The position numbers were made by a program, and so were the translations under genes. Shown here one piece after another: positions 54,680 to 63,425 of a stretch of 64,000 nucleotides of DNA (position 1 is its first letter; every line of letters starts with the position of its first letter). Below the pieces are notes generated by a model, which worked only from the letters and a program-made list of their open reading frames with translations, made no database searches and was not told the origin of the DNA. Source of the DNA: JBAZOO01 sp041648735 (lineage in GTDB: Bacteria > Verrucomicrobiota > Lentisphaeria > Oligosphaerales > CAITYL01); assembly GCA_041648735.1 (NCBI GenBank), contig JBAZOO010000002.1, positions 62,001 to 126,000 on the forward strand. The letters are read 5' to 3'.

Positions 54680-57600
54680 ATGGACTACGCCCTTGCCAGC
54701 CAGCCCCAGCTTGACCTTGCCCTCCATGACGGCACGGGGTTCTACCAGTCCGGGCGCAGCCTGTTCACGGAAAGCTACCTCCGCCGGCAGTTGCTGAAAT
54801 CGCCGGACCTGCTGCCGTCCCCGGAGGTGGCAAGGCCGGTCTACGAGCGGCTCCGGGCGCTTTGGGACAAGAATGCGGTCGCTTTGAAAAGGCGTAGCGA
54901 GGCGTTCACCCGTTCCCAGTTCCTGGACGTGGTCTTGCCGGAATTCGGCTGGTCTTTCATTCCCGAAGCGACCTTGCCCGCCACGGCCGCCACGCTGCGC
55001 AAGCGCCCCGACTACTGCCTTTTCACCAGCGGCGCGGCGCAACAAAACGCGGCCGCCAGCGACAGCGCCGAGGGGGTGTTCCGCTTCGCCGCCACCGTGC
55101 TGGAAGCCAAGAAGGCGGGGCATCCCCTCGACCAGGTGTCCACCACGGAAACGCCCGGCTGGTTCCCCAGCCAGCAGGCCATGCACTATCTCCAAAACGC
55201 CAAGGACGCCCAAGGGCGGCGCTTCTTCAACTGGGTCATCCTCACCAACGCCGAACAATGGCGGCTCTATGGCGAGCACACCGCCGTGGGCGACAGCTTC
55301 TCCTTCCACCTGGTCAAGAACGGCTTCTTCTGCGACTTCGAGAGCTTCCGCGTTTTCATGGCCCTGTTCCGGGCGCAGGCCTTCGAACAGGACGCTGCCG
55401 GCCGCTGCCTGCTCGACCGCCTGCGGGAGGATGCGCTGCTCCACCAGGTCGAAGTCGAAAGGAACCTGCGCGGCCGCGTGTTCGACGTGCTGGAGGAACT
55501 GGCGCTCGCCTTCTACCAAAACCCCGCCAACGGCCTGGCGGCGGCGGACTTGCCCCGCCTGTACGACGTCGCCATGATCTTCCTCTACCGCCTGCTCTTC
55601 GTGCTCTATGCCGAAAGCCGCGACCTGCTCCCCGTCAAAACCTCCGGCGAAGGCGCCAACAAACTCTACCGCGACAAGTTTTCCCTGACCCGCTTCGTGG
55701 ACCTCCTGCGGAACCCCGCGGCCTACGACAGCGACGCCTTCGACGAACTCTACGAAGCGCTCCTCAAGCTCTTCCACCTCATCAATGGCGACCGCCCGGA
55801 GCAGAGCGCCGCCTGCAAGGTGGCCCGCTACAACGGCGGCCTGTTCAATCCCGCCAGCCATCCGGAGATCGAGTCCTGGCGCGTTGGCGACAAGGCCCTC
55901 GCCAACGTCCTCCGCCAACTCATCTTCGCCCAGCCCCCGGCCCGCGAGGGCAGCCGGCAGCCCCGGATTTCCACGGACGAAACCATTGACTACGCCACCA
56001 TGGAAGTCCGCCAGTTGGGCGACATCTACGAGGGGCTCCTCGGCGGCAGGCTTGTCCCGGACAAAGGCCGTCTCACGCTCAAGGACGAAAACGGCAAGAA
56101 CCACCGGGCCGGCGTCTTCTACACCCCCGACTGGGTCGTGGAATGGCTCATCCGCGAGGCCCTCCAGCCGCTGCTGGACCGGATCGAGGCCTCCCCCGAA
56201 GTCGCCGCCGCCCGCGCCGCCAAAGCCACCGAAAAACGGGAAACCAACGCCTTTGCAATGGCCGTGCTGAAGCTGAACCTGGTTGACCCTGCCATGGGCA
56301 GCGGCCATTTCCTCGTCCGCGCCGTGGAATGGCTGGCGAAGGCGATCTTCGACCATCCCACCACCCGGCGGATGACGGAAAAGGTCGTCAGCCGGGGCGA
56401 CCGCCAGCGCTCCAAGGCGGAAATCCTCCGCGCCGGACGCATCCCCGTCACCGGCGGCAACTCGCAGGAAGAGGCGGAGATCGCCTACTGGCGGCGGCGC
56501 GTCGTCGAAGCCTGCATCTACGGCGTGGACATCAACCCGCTCGCCGTCGAACTCGCCAAGCTCGCCCTCTGGCTCACCTGCATTGCCGCCGACGAACCAC
56601 TCAGCTTCCTCGACCACCATCTGCGGCAGGGCAACTCCCTCCTCTTCGCCCGCCCCGGCGAACTCCGCAACCTGCCCACTTCCACCGGCGCCTCCGCCCT
56701 CGAACTCGGTGACCAACTCACCTCCACCCTCCGCGACGTCATCGCCGTGACCGTGGACATCGAGGCCACCGCCAGCACCGAAATGGAACTGGTCAAGAAC
56801 AAGGAAAAGCGCTGGCGTGAGGTCACCGCCAAAGTCGCACCCTTCCTCGAAACCGCCCATGACTGGGTCGCTGCCACCCTCGGCCTGCCGCTGGACGAGT
56901 TCGACTACCGCAACCTCGCCCTGCTCCGCCACGCCCCGGATCAACTCGCGGCTGATGACTTGGAAAAGGCCCGGGAACTCCAACAAAAATTGCTTCCGGA
57001 ACGGACAAAACTCGTGGCGGAAACCACGCCGTTCCACTGGGAACTCGCCTTCCCCGATGTCTTTTTCCATCCCGATGGCACGCCGCTTCCGGAAGCGGAC
57101 GCGGGCTTCGATGCCGTCCTGGGCAATCCCCCCTACGTTTCCACCCACACCAGCGCCGGCGACGCCGCCCGCCGCGCCCTCCAGCACCGCTTCGGCTACC
57201 TCGACGACCTCTACGTCCACTTCACCGACCTTGGCTTCCGTCTGCTCCGCCCCGGCGGCACTTTCGGCTTCATCGTCGCCGACACCTTCTTCACCCTCGC
57301 CAGCAAGCAGCGGCTGCGCGACCTGCTCCAAGCCAACACCTTGCTCCGCCTCGGCCAATGCGACCCGTTCGAGGCCACGGTGGACGCGGCGCTCCTCGTC
57401 GCCCGCAAAGCCGCCCCGCCGCCGGAACACCAGCTCCTCTTCGTCCAGGCCCGGCCCCGCCGGCTGCCGGACGGCGGCATGAGCCGCCCGGACGAGGCGT
57501 TGCCGCTCCTGCCGCCCGTGGAAAAACTCGAACTTGCGGAATCCGCCGACGGCACCCGCCACGGCGAGTTCCAGTCCCTGCGCCTGCACCAGGTCCCGGC

Positions 57601-59101
57601 GGCGCTTTTCGCCACGGCGCACAAAGGCGTCTTCTTCGAGCCGCGCCCCGCCACGCTCGAACTGTTCCGCCGCTTCAACGGCCCGGTGAAGCGGCTCGTC
57701 GCGGAATGGTGGCCGCGCATCGAGACCTCCGCCAAGTTCGCCGCCAGCCGTGCCGCCATCGCCGCCTATCACCAGACCCTCCAGCCCGGCGACGTCACCC
57801 TCGTCGGCCTCATCGCCGAAGGCGGGCAAGGCATGCGCACCGCCAACAACGCCCGCTTCCTCGGCTACCTCGACGGCACGCCCCAGGCCGCTGAACTCCA
57901 CGCCAAACGCGCGGCATGGACGGAGCGCTGGCTGAAAAACGGAGCCATCGCCCCGCGCTTCCGGGAGCTGCTGGAAAAGGCCGGCGGCAATCCCGCCAAG
58001 CCGCTGGCGGACGCCGCCGCCTGGGAGGCCGCCGTCGAGCCGTTGCGCGAAGAGTTCACCGCCCTTGACCTCGGCTTCGGCAAGACCGACCTCTACCGCG
58101 TCGTCCCCCCGGAACTGGTCGCCACGGCGGAGGATTTCCAGTTCACTTGGGACGCCCGCCGGGAGGAGCTGTTCGCCGCGTGGAAGACGGAACCCAAGCT
58201 GGCCGGATTCTGGAACGAACAGACGCTCTCCGGCACCGGCAAGCCGCCGGGCGAACTCCGCAAGGCGCGGAAAATCGCCGCCGCCGATTTCTGCGCGCTC
58301 TGCCCGGGGCTCCAGAACTGGCTGGCCGAAAACAAGCTGCCCGCGGGCCTGCTGGGCTTGCGTTCCGGCGAAACCTACGCCGATCCCGATGACGCCCCGC
58401 GCACCGCCGTCATCTACAATGGCTTTTGTGGCCGGCGTCGCTTCGCCCCGTTCCGCAAAGGCGATCCCGAAGGCAACCGCTGGCTCGACAATGAGCCGCT
58501 ATACATTGACTGGCTGCGGCCGAACGTGGATTTTCTCTCATCATCGCCGCTTGCCCGCTGGCAGGGACACAAGATGTTTTTTACGGAAGGGCTTACCTAC
58601 AACATTCATGGGCGCGGAGTCTCTCTCAAAGCAAAATACCAGCCCGCCTGCGTGTTTGATGCCAGCGCGTCCCGCCTTTCCTCCGCCTGCCCGCTGATTT
58701 CCGCCCAATATCTGCTGGCCATGTTCAACAGTTTTATCGTCTCCCACTACATCAAGAAATTCCAAAACAACACCTGGTACGAGATTAACGACTTGCGCCA
58801 ACTCCCAATCGTAGTTCCGACTGTAACCGCCGGCAAACGGATCAGGAAGTTGGTGGACACGGCGGTTTCACTCAAGCGCCTCCAGTTCGCCAACCAGGAG
58901 CCGGGCAATGAGCTGGCGGTGGCTGTCCGCAGGCTTTCCTCTGAGCTGCTTGCCGGCGCGCCGGCCTATCTGTGGCCCGGGGCGCAGATGCAGTTGCTGG
59001 CGACAACGGACGATTGCCTGGCGGTGGTCGAGCTGGCCGTCAACTGGGAGGCCGAGAAACTCTACGGCGTCGAAGGCCTCGGCCCGTTCGCCGAGTTTTG
59101 A
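54680..59101 (+). CDS. Type IIG restriction-modification enzyme (Eco57I/BREX-PglX-like adenine methylase with nuclease)
   Basis: 1473 residues, intact. The N-terminus has a PD-(D/E)xK-like pair: KRPDYCLFTSG (Asp near 111) and ATVLEAKKAGH (E-A-K near 143). The methylase core follows: RAGVFYTPDWVVEWLIRE, motif I DPAMGSGHFLVRAVEWLA near 535, CIYGVDINPLAVELAKLALW, and motif IV NPPYVSTHT near 816, characteristic of gamma-class N6-adenine MTases. The C-terminal part (about 1200-1470) with GRRRFAPFRKGD, FFTEGLTYNIHGRGVS, FVNxx-type SHYIKKFQNNTWYEINDLRQ and LPIVVPTV is a TaqI-like target-recognition domain, and its DNA (58500-58900) is lower in GC than the rest. Cutting and modification are in one chain, so no partner gene is needed. 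Possibly horizontally acquired. Confidence 0.85.
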   Translation: MDYALASQPQLDLALHDGTGFYQSGRSLFTESYLRRQLLKSPDLLPSPEVARPVYERLRALWDKNAVALKRRSEAFTRSQFLDVVLPEFGWSFIPEATLPATAATLRKRPDYCLFTSGAAQQNAAASDSAEGVFRFAATVLEAKKAGHPLDQVSTTETPGWFPSQQAMHYLQNAKDAQGRRFFNWVILTNAEQWRLYGEHTAVGDSFSFHLVKNGFFCDFESFRVFMALFRAQAFEQDAAGRCLLDRLREDALLHQVEVERNLRGRVFDVLEELALAFYQNPANGLAAADLPRLYDVAMIFLYRLLFVLYAESRDLLPVKTSGEGANKLYRDKFSLTRFVDLLRNPAAYDSDAFDELYEALLKLFHLINGDRPEQSAACKVARYNGGLFNPASHPEIESWRVGDKALANVLRQLIFAQPPAREGSRQPRISTDETIDYATMEVRQLGDIYEGLLGGRLVPDKGRLTLKDENGKNHRAGVFYTPDWVVEWLIREALQPLLDRIEASPEVAAARAAKATEKRETNAFAMAVLKLNLVDPAMGSGHFLVRAVEWLAKAIFDHPTTRRMTEKVVSRGDRQRSKAEILRAGRIPVTGGNSQEEAEIAYWRRRVVEACIYGVDINPLAVELAKLALWLTCIAADEPLSFLDHHLRQGNSLLFARPGELRNLPTSTGASALELGDQLTSTLRDVIAVTVDIEATASTEMELVKNKEKRWREVTAKVAPFLETAHDWVAATLGLPLDEFDYRNLALLRHAPDQLAADDLEKARELQQKLLPERTKLVAETTPFHWELAFPDVFFHPDGTPLPEADAGFDAVLGNPPYVSTHTSAGDAARRALQHRFGYLDDLYVHFTDLGFRLLRPGGTFGFIVADTFFTLASKQRLRDLLQANTLLRLGQCDPFEATVDAALLVARKAAPPPEHQLLFVQARPRRLPDGGMSRPDEALPLLPPVEKLELAESADGTRHGEFQSLRLHQVPAALFATAHKGVFFEPRPATLELFRRFNGPVKRLVAEWWPRIETSAKFAASRAAIAAYHQTLQPGDVTLVGLIAEGGQGMRTANNARFLGYLDGTPQAAELHAKRAAWTERWLKNGAIAPRFRELLEKAGGNPAKPLADAAAWEAAVEPLREEFTALDLGFGKTDLYRVVPPELVATAEDFQFTWDARREELFAAWKTEPKLAGFWNEQTLSGTGKPPGELRKARKIAAADFCALCPGLQNWLAENKLPAGLLGLRSGETYADPDDAPRTAVIYNGFCGRRRFAPFRKGDPEGNRWLDNEPLYIDWLRPNVDFLSSSPLARWQGHKMFFTEGLTYNIHGRGVSLKAKYQPACVFDASASRLSSACPLISAQYLLAMFNSFIVSHYIKKFQNNTWYEINDLRQLPIVVPTVTAGKRIRKLVDTAVSLKRLQFANQEPGNELAVAVRRLSSELLAGAPAYLWPGAQMQLLATTDDCLAVVELAVNWEAEKLYGVEGLGPFAEF

Positions 59102-59193
59102 GCCAATGAACGCCATTGCGTCAGTTTCCAGAATTTCCGGTCCCAGGAAGTGGAAAACCGCTTCCTGAGCCGGCTGCCGGCGCGGGGCGGGGG

Positions 59194-60645
59194 TCAGCGG
59201 GCGGCCAGGTCGAGTTCGCGGGCGGCCCGGGTCTCGTCCAGGCGCGTGATCGGGCGGGTGGCCGGCGCGGCGTGGAGCGCCGCCGGGTTCGCCTTCGCCT
59301 CCCGCGCCAGGTCGAGCATGGCCGCGATGAAGGCGTCGAGCGTCTCCTTGCCTTCGGTCTCGGTCGGCTCGACCATCAGCGCCTCATGGACGATCAGCGG
59401 GAAGTAGATGGTGGGCGGATGGAAGCCGCGGTCGAGCAGCCCCTTGGCGATGTCGAGGGCGCTGACGCCGCACCGTTCCTTGAGCGTCTCGGCGGAGAGC
59501 ACGCATTCGTGCATGCAGGCCCGCTGGTAGGGCAGGTCGTAGGCGTCCTGGAGCTTGACCCGCAGGTAGTTGGCGTTGAGCACCGCCGCGTCGGCGACGC
59601 GGCGCATCCCCTCGCGCCCGAGGCTGAGCATGTAGGCGTAGGCACGCAGGATGACGCCGAAATTGCCGTAGAACGGCGAGAGGTAGCCGATGCTCTCCGG
59701 CAGGTGGTATTCCAGGTGGTAGCTGCCGTCGGCGCGCTTCAGCACCCGCGAGGCTGGCAGGAACGGCACCAGCCGTTTGGCGACGCCGACCGGGCCGCTG
59801 CCCGGGCCGCCGCCGCCGTGCGGCGTGGCGAAGGTCTTGTGCAGGTTGATGTGCATCACGTCGAACCCGAGGTCGCCGGGGCGGACGCGGCCGAGGATGG
59901 CGTTGAGGTTGGCGCCGTCGCCATACATCAGGCCGCCGGCCTCATGCACCAGCCGGCAGATCTCGCGGACGTTCGGGTCGTAGAGCCCCAGGGTGTTCGG
60001 GCAGGTCAGCATCAGCCCGGCGGTGTCCGGGCCGAGCGCGGCCCGGAGCGCGGCGAGGTCAACATTGCCGTCCGCGGCGGTGGGGATGGTCTGGCACTCG
60101 AAGCCGGCCATGGCGGCGCTGGCGGGGTTGGTGCCGTGGGCGGAGTCGGGGATGAGCATGACCTTGCGCCCCGGGTCGCCCTGCCTCTTGTGGTAGGCGG
60201 CGATCATCATCACTCCGGCCAGTTCGCCGTGGGCGCCGGCCATGGGCTGCATGGTGAAGGCGGCGAAGCCGAGCAGTTCATTGAGGAACTGTTCAGCCGC
60301 GAAGAGCACGGCCAGGGCCCCCTGGGTCAGGGCGCCGCCGCGGCGGAGCTGGGGCAGCAGCGGATGGAGCTGGGCGAAGCCCGGCAGGGCGGCGATGCGC
60401 TCGTTCATCTTCGGGTTGTACTTCATGGTGCATGAGCCGAGCGGATAGAAGCAGGAATCGACGCTCAGGTTGCGCTGGCTCAGCGCCATGAAATGGCGCA
60501 CCGCGTCCAGCTCCGTGACCTCCGGCAGTTCCGCCGGCGTGGTCCGGCGCAACCCCGCGGGCAGGGCGTCCCGGGGCGGCACATCCAGCGCCGGCAGCGT
60601 CACCCCCCGCCGTCCCGCCACGCTCTTTTCAAAAATCAACTTCAT
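59194..60645 (-). CDS. gcvPB: Glycine dehydrogenase (decarboxylating) subunit 2
   Basis: 483 residues. It is the C-terminal half of the P-protein as found in two-subunit enzymes: FYPLGSCTMKYNPKMNE, AGAHGELAGVMMIAAYH, PDSAHGTNPASAAMAG, DGANLNAILG and the PLP lysine in INLHKTFATPHGGGGPG. Together with GcvPA it decarboxylates glycine and transfers the aminomethyl group to the H-protein. Neither gcvPA nor gcvH nor gcvT is visible; the upstream DNA is occupied by tandem repeats and an IS remnant, so the usual gcvPA-gcvPB pairing has been broken or the partner is elsewhere. The ATG at 60645 is chosen; GAAAGG at the repeat end serves as ribosome-binding site. Confidence 0.95.
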   Translation of the reverse strand: MKLIFEKSVAGRRGVTLPALDVPPRDALPAGLRRTTPAELPEVTELDAVRHFMALSQRNLSVDSCFYPLGSCTMKYNPKMNERIAALPGFAQLHPLLPQLRRGGALTQGALAVLFAAEQFLNELLGFAAFTMQPMAGAHGELAGVMMIAAYHKRQGDPGRKVMLIPDSAHGTNPASAAMAGFECQTIPTAADGNVDLAALRAALGPDTAGLMLTCPNTLGLYDPNVREICRLVHEAGGLMYGDGANLNAILGRVRPGDLGFDVMHINLHKTFATPHGGGGPGSGPVGVAKRLVPFLPASRVLKRADGSYHLEYHLPESIGYLSPFYGNFGVILRAYAYMLSLGREGMRRVADAAVLNANYLRVKLQDAYDLPYQRACMHECVLSAETLKERCGVSALDIAKGLLDRGFHPPTIYFPLIVHEALMVEPTETEGKETLDAFIAAMLDLAREAKANPAALHAAPATRPITRLDETRAARELDLAAR

Positions 60646-60654
60646 GACAAAACC

Positions 60655-60795
60655 TTTCAACCGCTGACTGGCGCCAACTTTTCACTCAAGGAAGATAGCC
60701 CGACCTTTTTCAACCGCTGACTGGCGCCAACTTTTCGCTAAGGAAGATAGCCCGACTTTTTTCAACCGCTGACTGGCGCCAACTTTTCGCTAACG
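60655..60795. repeat. Three-copy tandem repeat, unit 52-53 bp, in the gcvPB leader
   Basis: CAACCGCTGACTGGCGCC begins at 60658, 60711 and 60763; each copy continues AACTTTTC(G/A)CT and, in the first two, AAGGAAGATAGCCCGAC. The third copy ends after CTAACGG. On the minus strand (the gcvPB sense) each copy carries AGTTGGCGCCAGTCAGCGG and TTGAAA, and the last ends at the ribosome-binding site. The unit includes the palindrome TGGCGCCA. Such an array could multiply a regulator-binding site or a leader-RNA structure; it is not a CRISPR because the units abut without spacers. Confidence 0.8.
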
Positions 60796-60931
60796 GGGGA
60801 GAGAGTTGACGAAACGTTTCCATTCAAGCTGGTTTGCGTGACCGAAGTTGATCAGTATAGTGAACCCCGGTTCCCGGACAATGCGTTAAGGTAGATTTTC
60901 AGGGGGGCAGGACAGGCGGACAGGAGTCAAA
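60796..60931. other. Gap between tandem repeats and IS remnant
   Basis: The plus strand contains GTATAGTGAACCCCGGTTCC (60856-60875), a possible left end of the IS3 remnant, and GGACAGGCGGACAGGAG before orfA. A promoter-like TATAGT (60857-60862) is present in plus orientation. No gene. Confidence 0.35.
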
Positions 60932-61488
60932 ATGAGTGGCATCCGGAGACGGTTTGAGCCGGCGTTCAAGGCGCGGGTGGCGCTGGCTGCGGCCAAGGAG
61001 CTTAAGACGGTGGCCGAGCTGGCTGGGGAGTTTGTGCTTCAGCCCAGCCAGATTCAGGCGTGGAAGCGGCAATTGCTGGAGGGTGCCGTCGGCGTGTTTC
61101 AAGACGGGCACGTCCGCGGCCACGCCGCGGGGCGTGTGGAAATGGAACGCGATGCGCTGTAATCGGAAGATCGGCCGCCATGGTTGGCGAACCGAACCAC
61201 ACCGATCAGGGATCCCAGTTCACCAGCGAGGCATTCACCAGCCGGCCACTGGGAGCCGGTGTGCAAGTCAGCATGGATGGGCGGGGGCGGGCCTACGACA
61301 ACATCATCGGCGAACGGTTTTGGCGCAACGTGAAGCATGAACACCTTTATCTCCACGCGGCCGGAACGGGCCGGGAGTTGCACCAGGGAATCCATGACTA
61401 CATGGAGTTCTACAATCACCGGCGGGTGCATGAGTCGTTGGATTATGCCACGCCAGACGAGGTATACCAGAAAGAAATCGTTGCGTAA
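60932..61488 (+). mobile_element. IS3-family transposase remnant (orfA intact start, orfB mostly deleted)
   Basis: orfA (60932-61162) begins MSGIRRRFEPAFKARVALAA with a helix-turn-helix of IS3-type OrfA (KTVAELAGEFVLQPSQIQAW) and ends early. The orfB part, in another frame and beginning near 61180, retains only the distal catalytic core: NHTDQGSQFTSEAFT (second Asp of DDE) and RAYDNIIGERFWRNVKHEHL, with the Glu 35 residues after the Asp, then the C-terminal HDYMEFYNHRRVHESLDYAT. The first catalytic Asp and about 170 codons are missing. The element is therefore dead. Clear terminal inverted repeats could not be fixed; GAACCCCGGTTCC near 60863 and TGGGGTTCCC near 61594 are candidates. Confidence 0.85.
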
Positions 61489-61659
61489 AACACGGTTCCG
61501 CCCCGCGCTCCGTTCAGCCCTTGGCCCTGCGGGCCACCCCTTCGGGGACGGGCTTCACTCCGCACGGGGCGGGGTTCCTCTGGCTTCCCTTGGCCTGGGG
61601 TTCCCACCTGACATCAAGGGAAAGGCAAAAGCCCTTCGGGAATCTATCTTAATTTCTTC

Positions 61660-61676
61660 GTCAAGTTGTACTTGAC
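61660..61676 (+). promoter_or_regulatory. Palindrome overlapping a -35-like TTGACA upstream of the VWA operon
   Basis: GTCAAG, centre TTGTA, CTTGAC; the right arm contributes TTGACA (61672-61677), 35 bp upstream of the first VWA gene. A good -10 box is not evident. AAAGGAG (61696-61702) is the ribosome-binding site for the ATG at 61712. The palindrome could be an operator controlling the operon. The preceding 61489-61659 is GC-rich with no gene. Confidence 0.4.
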
Positions 61677-61711
61677 AAGGGGTTCACTTCAGTAGAAAGG
61701 AGCCATGTACG

Positions 61712-62464
61712 ATGACAGCCTTTGATCCAACCAAGTTCACTGCACCGACTGCGAAGCCATTGCCGGTGATTTTCCTTCTCGACGTCAGCGGCAGCATGCA
61801 CGGGGCAAAAATTCAAAACCTCAATGACGCCGTCAAGGACATGCTGGACACTTTCCGGGACACGGAAAACGGCGAGACTGAAATCCATGTCGCGATCATC
61901 ACCTTTGGTGCAGAGGTGAAACTGCATCAGGCATTGACCAGTGCCAGCAACATTGCCTGGCATGACTTGTCTGCATCGGGCGGCACGCCCCTCGGCACCG
62001 CGTTCAAGATGACGAAAGCGATGATTGAGGACAAGAATGTTGTCCCCTCCCGGGCCTACCGCCCAACGGTGGTTCTGGTGTCGGACGGGCAGCCGACAGA
62101 CGACTGGAAACAGCCACTGACTGAATTCGTCACGGGCGGTCGCTCATCCAAATGCGACCGCATGGGAATGGCCATCGGAGCAGACGCGGACGAAGGCGTC
62201 CTCGGCCAGTTCGTCAAAGGCACTCAAAATCCACTCTTCTACGCTGAAAACGCCAAACAGTTGCGGGACTTCTTCAACTTCGTCACGATGTCCGTCACGA
62301 TTCGGACGCTATCGCAGAATCCCAATGTGGTACCAGAGCCAGCATCGATGGAAGTCAAGCCTGCCACGATTGAGGCGCGGACGGAGAGACCCGAGAAGCC
62401 ATCAGCGCCCAAACAAGCCGACGATGCTGCCTCAGGCGAAACATCTGATGAAGGATACTGGTGA
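61712..62464 (+). CDS. VWA-domain protein 1 (TerY-like)
   Basis: 250 residues. The von Willebrand A fold is clear: PLPVIFLLDVSGSMHG with the MIDAS motif D24-x-S26-x-S28, SASGGTPLGTAF with Thr92, and VLVSDGQPTDDW with Asp125, so metal binding is intact. A C-terminal extension (about 215-250), rich in Pro, Lys and Glu, ends SDEGYW. No signal peptide: cytoplasmic. Similar proteins (TerY type) assemble with kinases and PP2C phosphatases in tellurite-resistance-like and other signalling operons. The ATG at 61712 is preferred over 61704 because of the reading frame and spacing. The stop TGA overlaps the next ATG by one base (TGATG). Confidence 0.93.
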   Translation: MTAFDPTKFTAPTAKPLPVIFLLDVSGSMHGAKIQNLNDAVKDMLDTFRDTENGETEIHVAIITFGAEVKLHQALTSASNIAWHDLSASGGTPLGTAFKMTKAMIEDKNVVPSRAYRPTVVLVSDGQPTDDWKQPLTEFVTGGRSSKCDRMGMAIGADADEGVLGQFVKGTQNPLFYAENAKQLRDFFNFVTMSVTIRTLSQNPNVVPEPASMEVKPATIEARTERPEKPSAPKQADDAASGETSDEGYW

Positions 62465-63147
62465 TGTTTGACCCAAGCAAGTTCACAGTGCCGAAAGCCA
62501 AGCCGCTGCCGGTCTTCCTCCTCTTGGATGTAAGTGGGACTTCGAAGATCCAAATCCTGAATGCGGCAGTGAAAGAGATGATTGACTCCTTCGCTGCCGA
62601 GGAGAGGATGGAGACCGAGTTCCTGGTTTCGGTTATCGTCTTTGGCGACAGAGCGGTGCAACACCTCTTCCCAACCCCCGCCTCGTCTGTCAACTGGGCG
62701 GACATGACGGCTGATGGCTCCACCGCGATGGGGGCAGCCTTTGCGTTTTTGAAAGGCATGATTGAAGACAAGGCTGTTGTGCCGTCCCGCGCCTACAGAC
62801 CGACTGTGGTTCTGGTGTCGGACGGGCAGCCGACAGACGACTGGACGCGCCCTTTGGATGCTCTGATCAGTGAAGGTCGCTCGTCGAAGTGCTTCTTCAT
62901 GGCCATGGGTATCGGCGACAATCCCGGAACTCAGGTTCTTGAACGCTTCATTTCCCAGACTCCCATCTTGGCCGAGGTGGGAGGTAATGCAATCCGTAAC
63001 ACAGTTTTCACTGCAACAGATGCGGACAGGATACATGAGTTTTTCCGTAAAGTCACAATGACGGTGACCACGCGCAGCAAGTCGCAGAATCCCAACGCAG
63101 TTCCGACATCGTCACAAGTCGATACCCAAGAGGGAGGTTATTGGTAA
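62464..63147 (+). CDS. VWA-domain protein 2, paralogue of the upstream gene
   Basis: 227 residues. It starts MFDPSKFTVPKAKPLPVFLL, clearly related to the first VWA protein (FDPTKFTAPTAKPLPV). MIDAS residues are D22-x-S24-x-T26 (Thr for Ser), Thr87 and Asp120 (VLVSDGQPTDDW). The loop after DVSG is three residues shorter. The end EGGYW echoes the DEGYW of the partner, so a short C-terminal GYW tail is shared and may be functional. Tandem duplication with divergence suggests a heteromeric pair. The stop TAA overlaps the next ATG by one base (TAATG), so all three genes are translationally coupled. Confidence 0.93.
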   Translation: MFDPSKFTVPKAKPLPVFLLLDVSGTSKIQILNAAVKEMIDSFAAEERMETEFLVSVIVFGDRAVQHLFPTPASSVNWADMTADGSTAMGAAFAFLKGMIEDKAVVPSRAYRPTVVLVSDGQPTDDWTRPLDALISEGRSSKCFFMAMGIGDNPGTQVLERFISQTPILAEVGGNAIRNTVFTATDADRIHEFFRKVTMTVTTRSKSQNPNAVPTSSQVDTQEGGYW

Positions 63148-63416
63148 TGCCACAGGCAGTCGGAGATCCTGATGAACTGGAACGTTTCGCGCAGTCTCTC
63201 CAACAGTTCATTGATTCGCTCAATGACGCTGTTGGGAATCTCAACGGTGCGTTTTCTGCACTGGGCGATACTTGGCAAGATCAGAAGCGAGCCCAGTTCG
63301 AAGAGGAGTATCATGCGCTCGTCCAGCAGTTGAGGCAGTTTGACGCCAACGCGTCGGAGCAGATTCCTTACCTGACCGCGCTGGCAGCACGATTGCGCGA
63401 CTACCTGCAATCATAG
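63147..63416 (+). CDS. WXG100-like helical-hairpin protein
   Basis: 89 residues, predicted two long helices. The turn region GALGDTWQDQK-type segment (SALGDTWQDQKRAQFEEEYH) has Trp43 where WXG100/ESAT-6-like proteins carry W-x-G, followed by an acidic-aromatic patch; the second helix ends ARLRDYLQS. Length and helical pattern fit the superfamily, but the glycine of the motif is displaced and no YxxxD/E-type secretion signal is obvious. In this operon it may be an intracellular structural adaptor rather than an exported effector. Coupled by a TAATG overlap to the second VWA gene. Confidence 0.7.
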   Translation: MPQAVGDPDELERFAQSLQQFIDSLNDAVGNLNGAFSALGDTWQDQKRAQFEEEYHALVQQLRQFDANASEQIPYLTALAARLRDYLQS

Positions 63417-63425
63417 GTCATAACG

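Noticed and set aside
60655..60795. CRISPR array or tandem glycine riboswitch upstream of gcvPB
   Set aside because: Units abut directly with no variable spacers and no cas genes, and the 52-bp units lack the glycine-aptamer core and are half its size.
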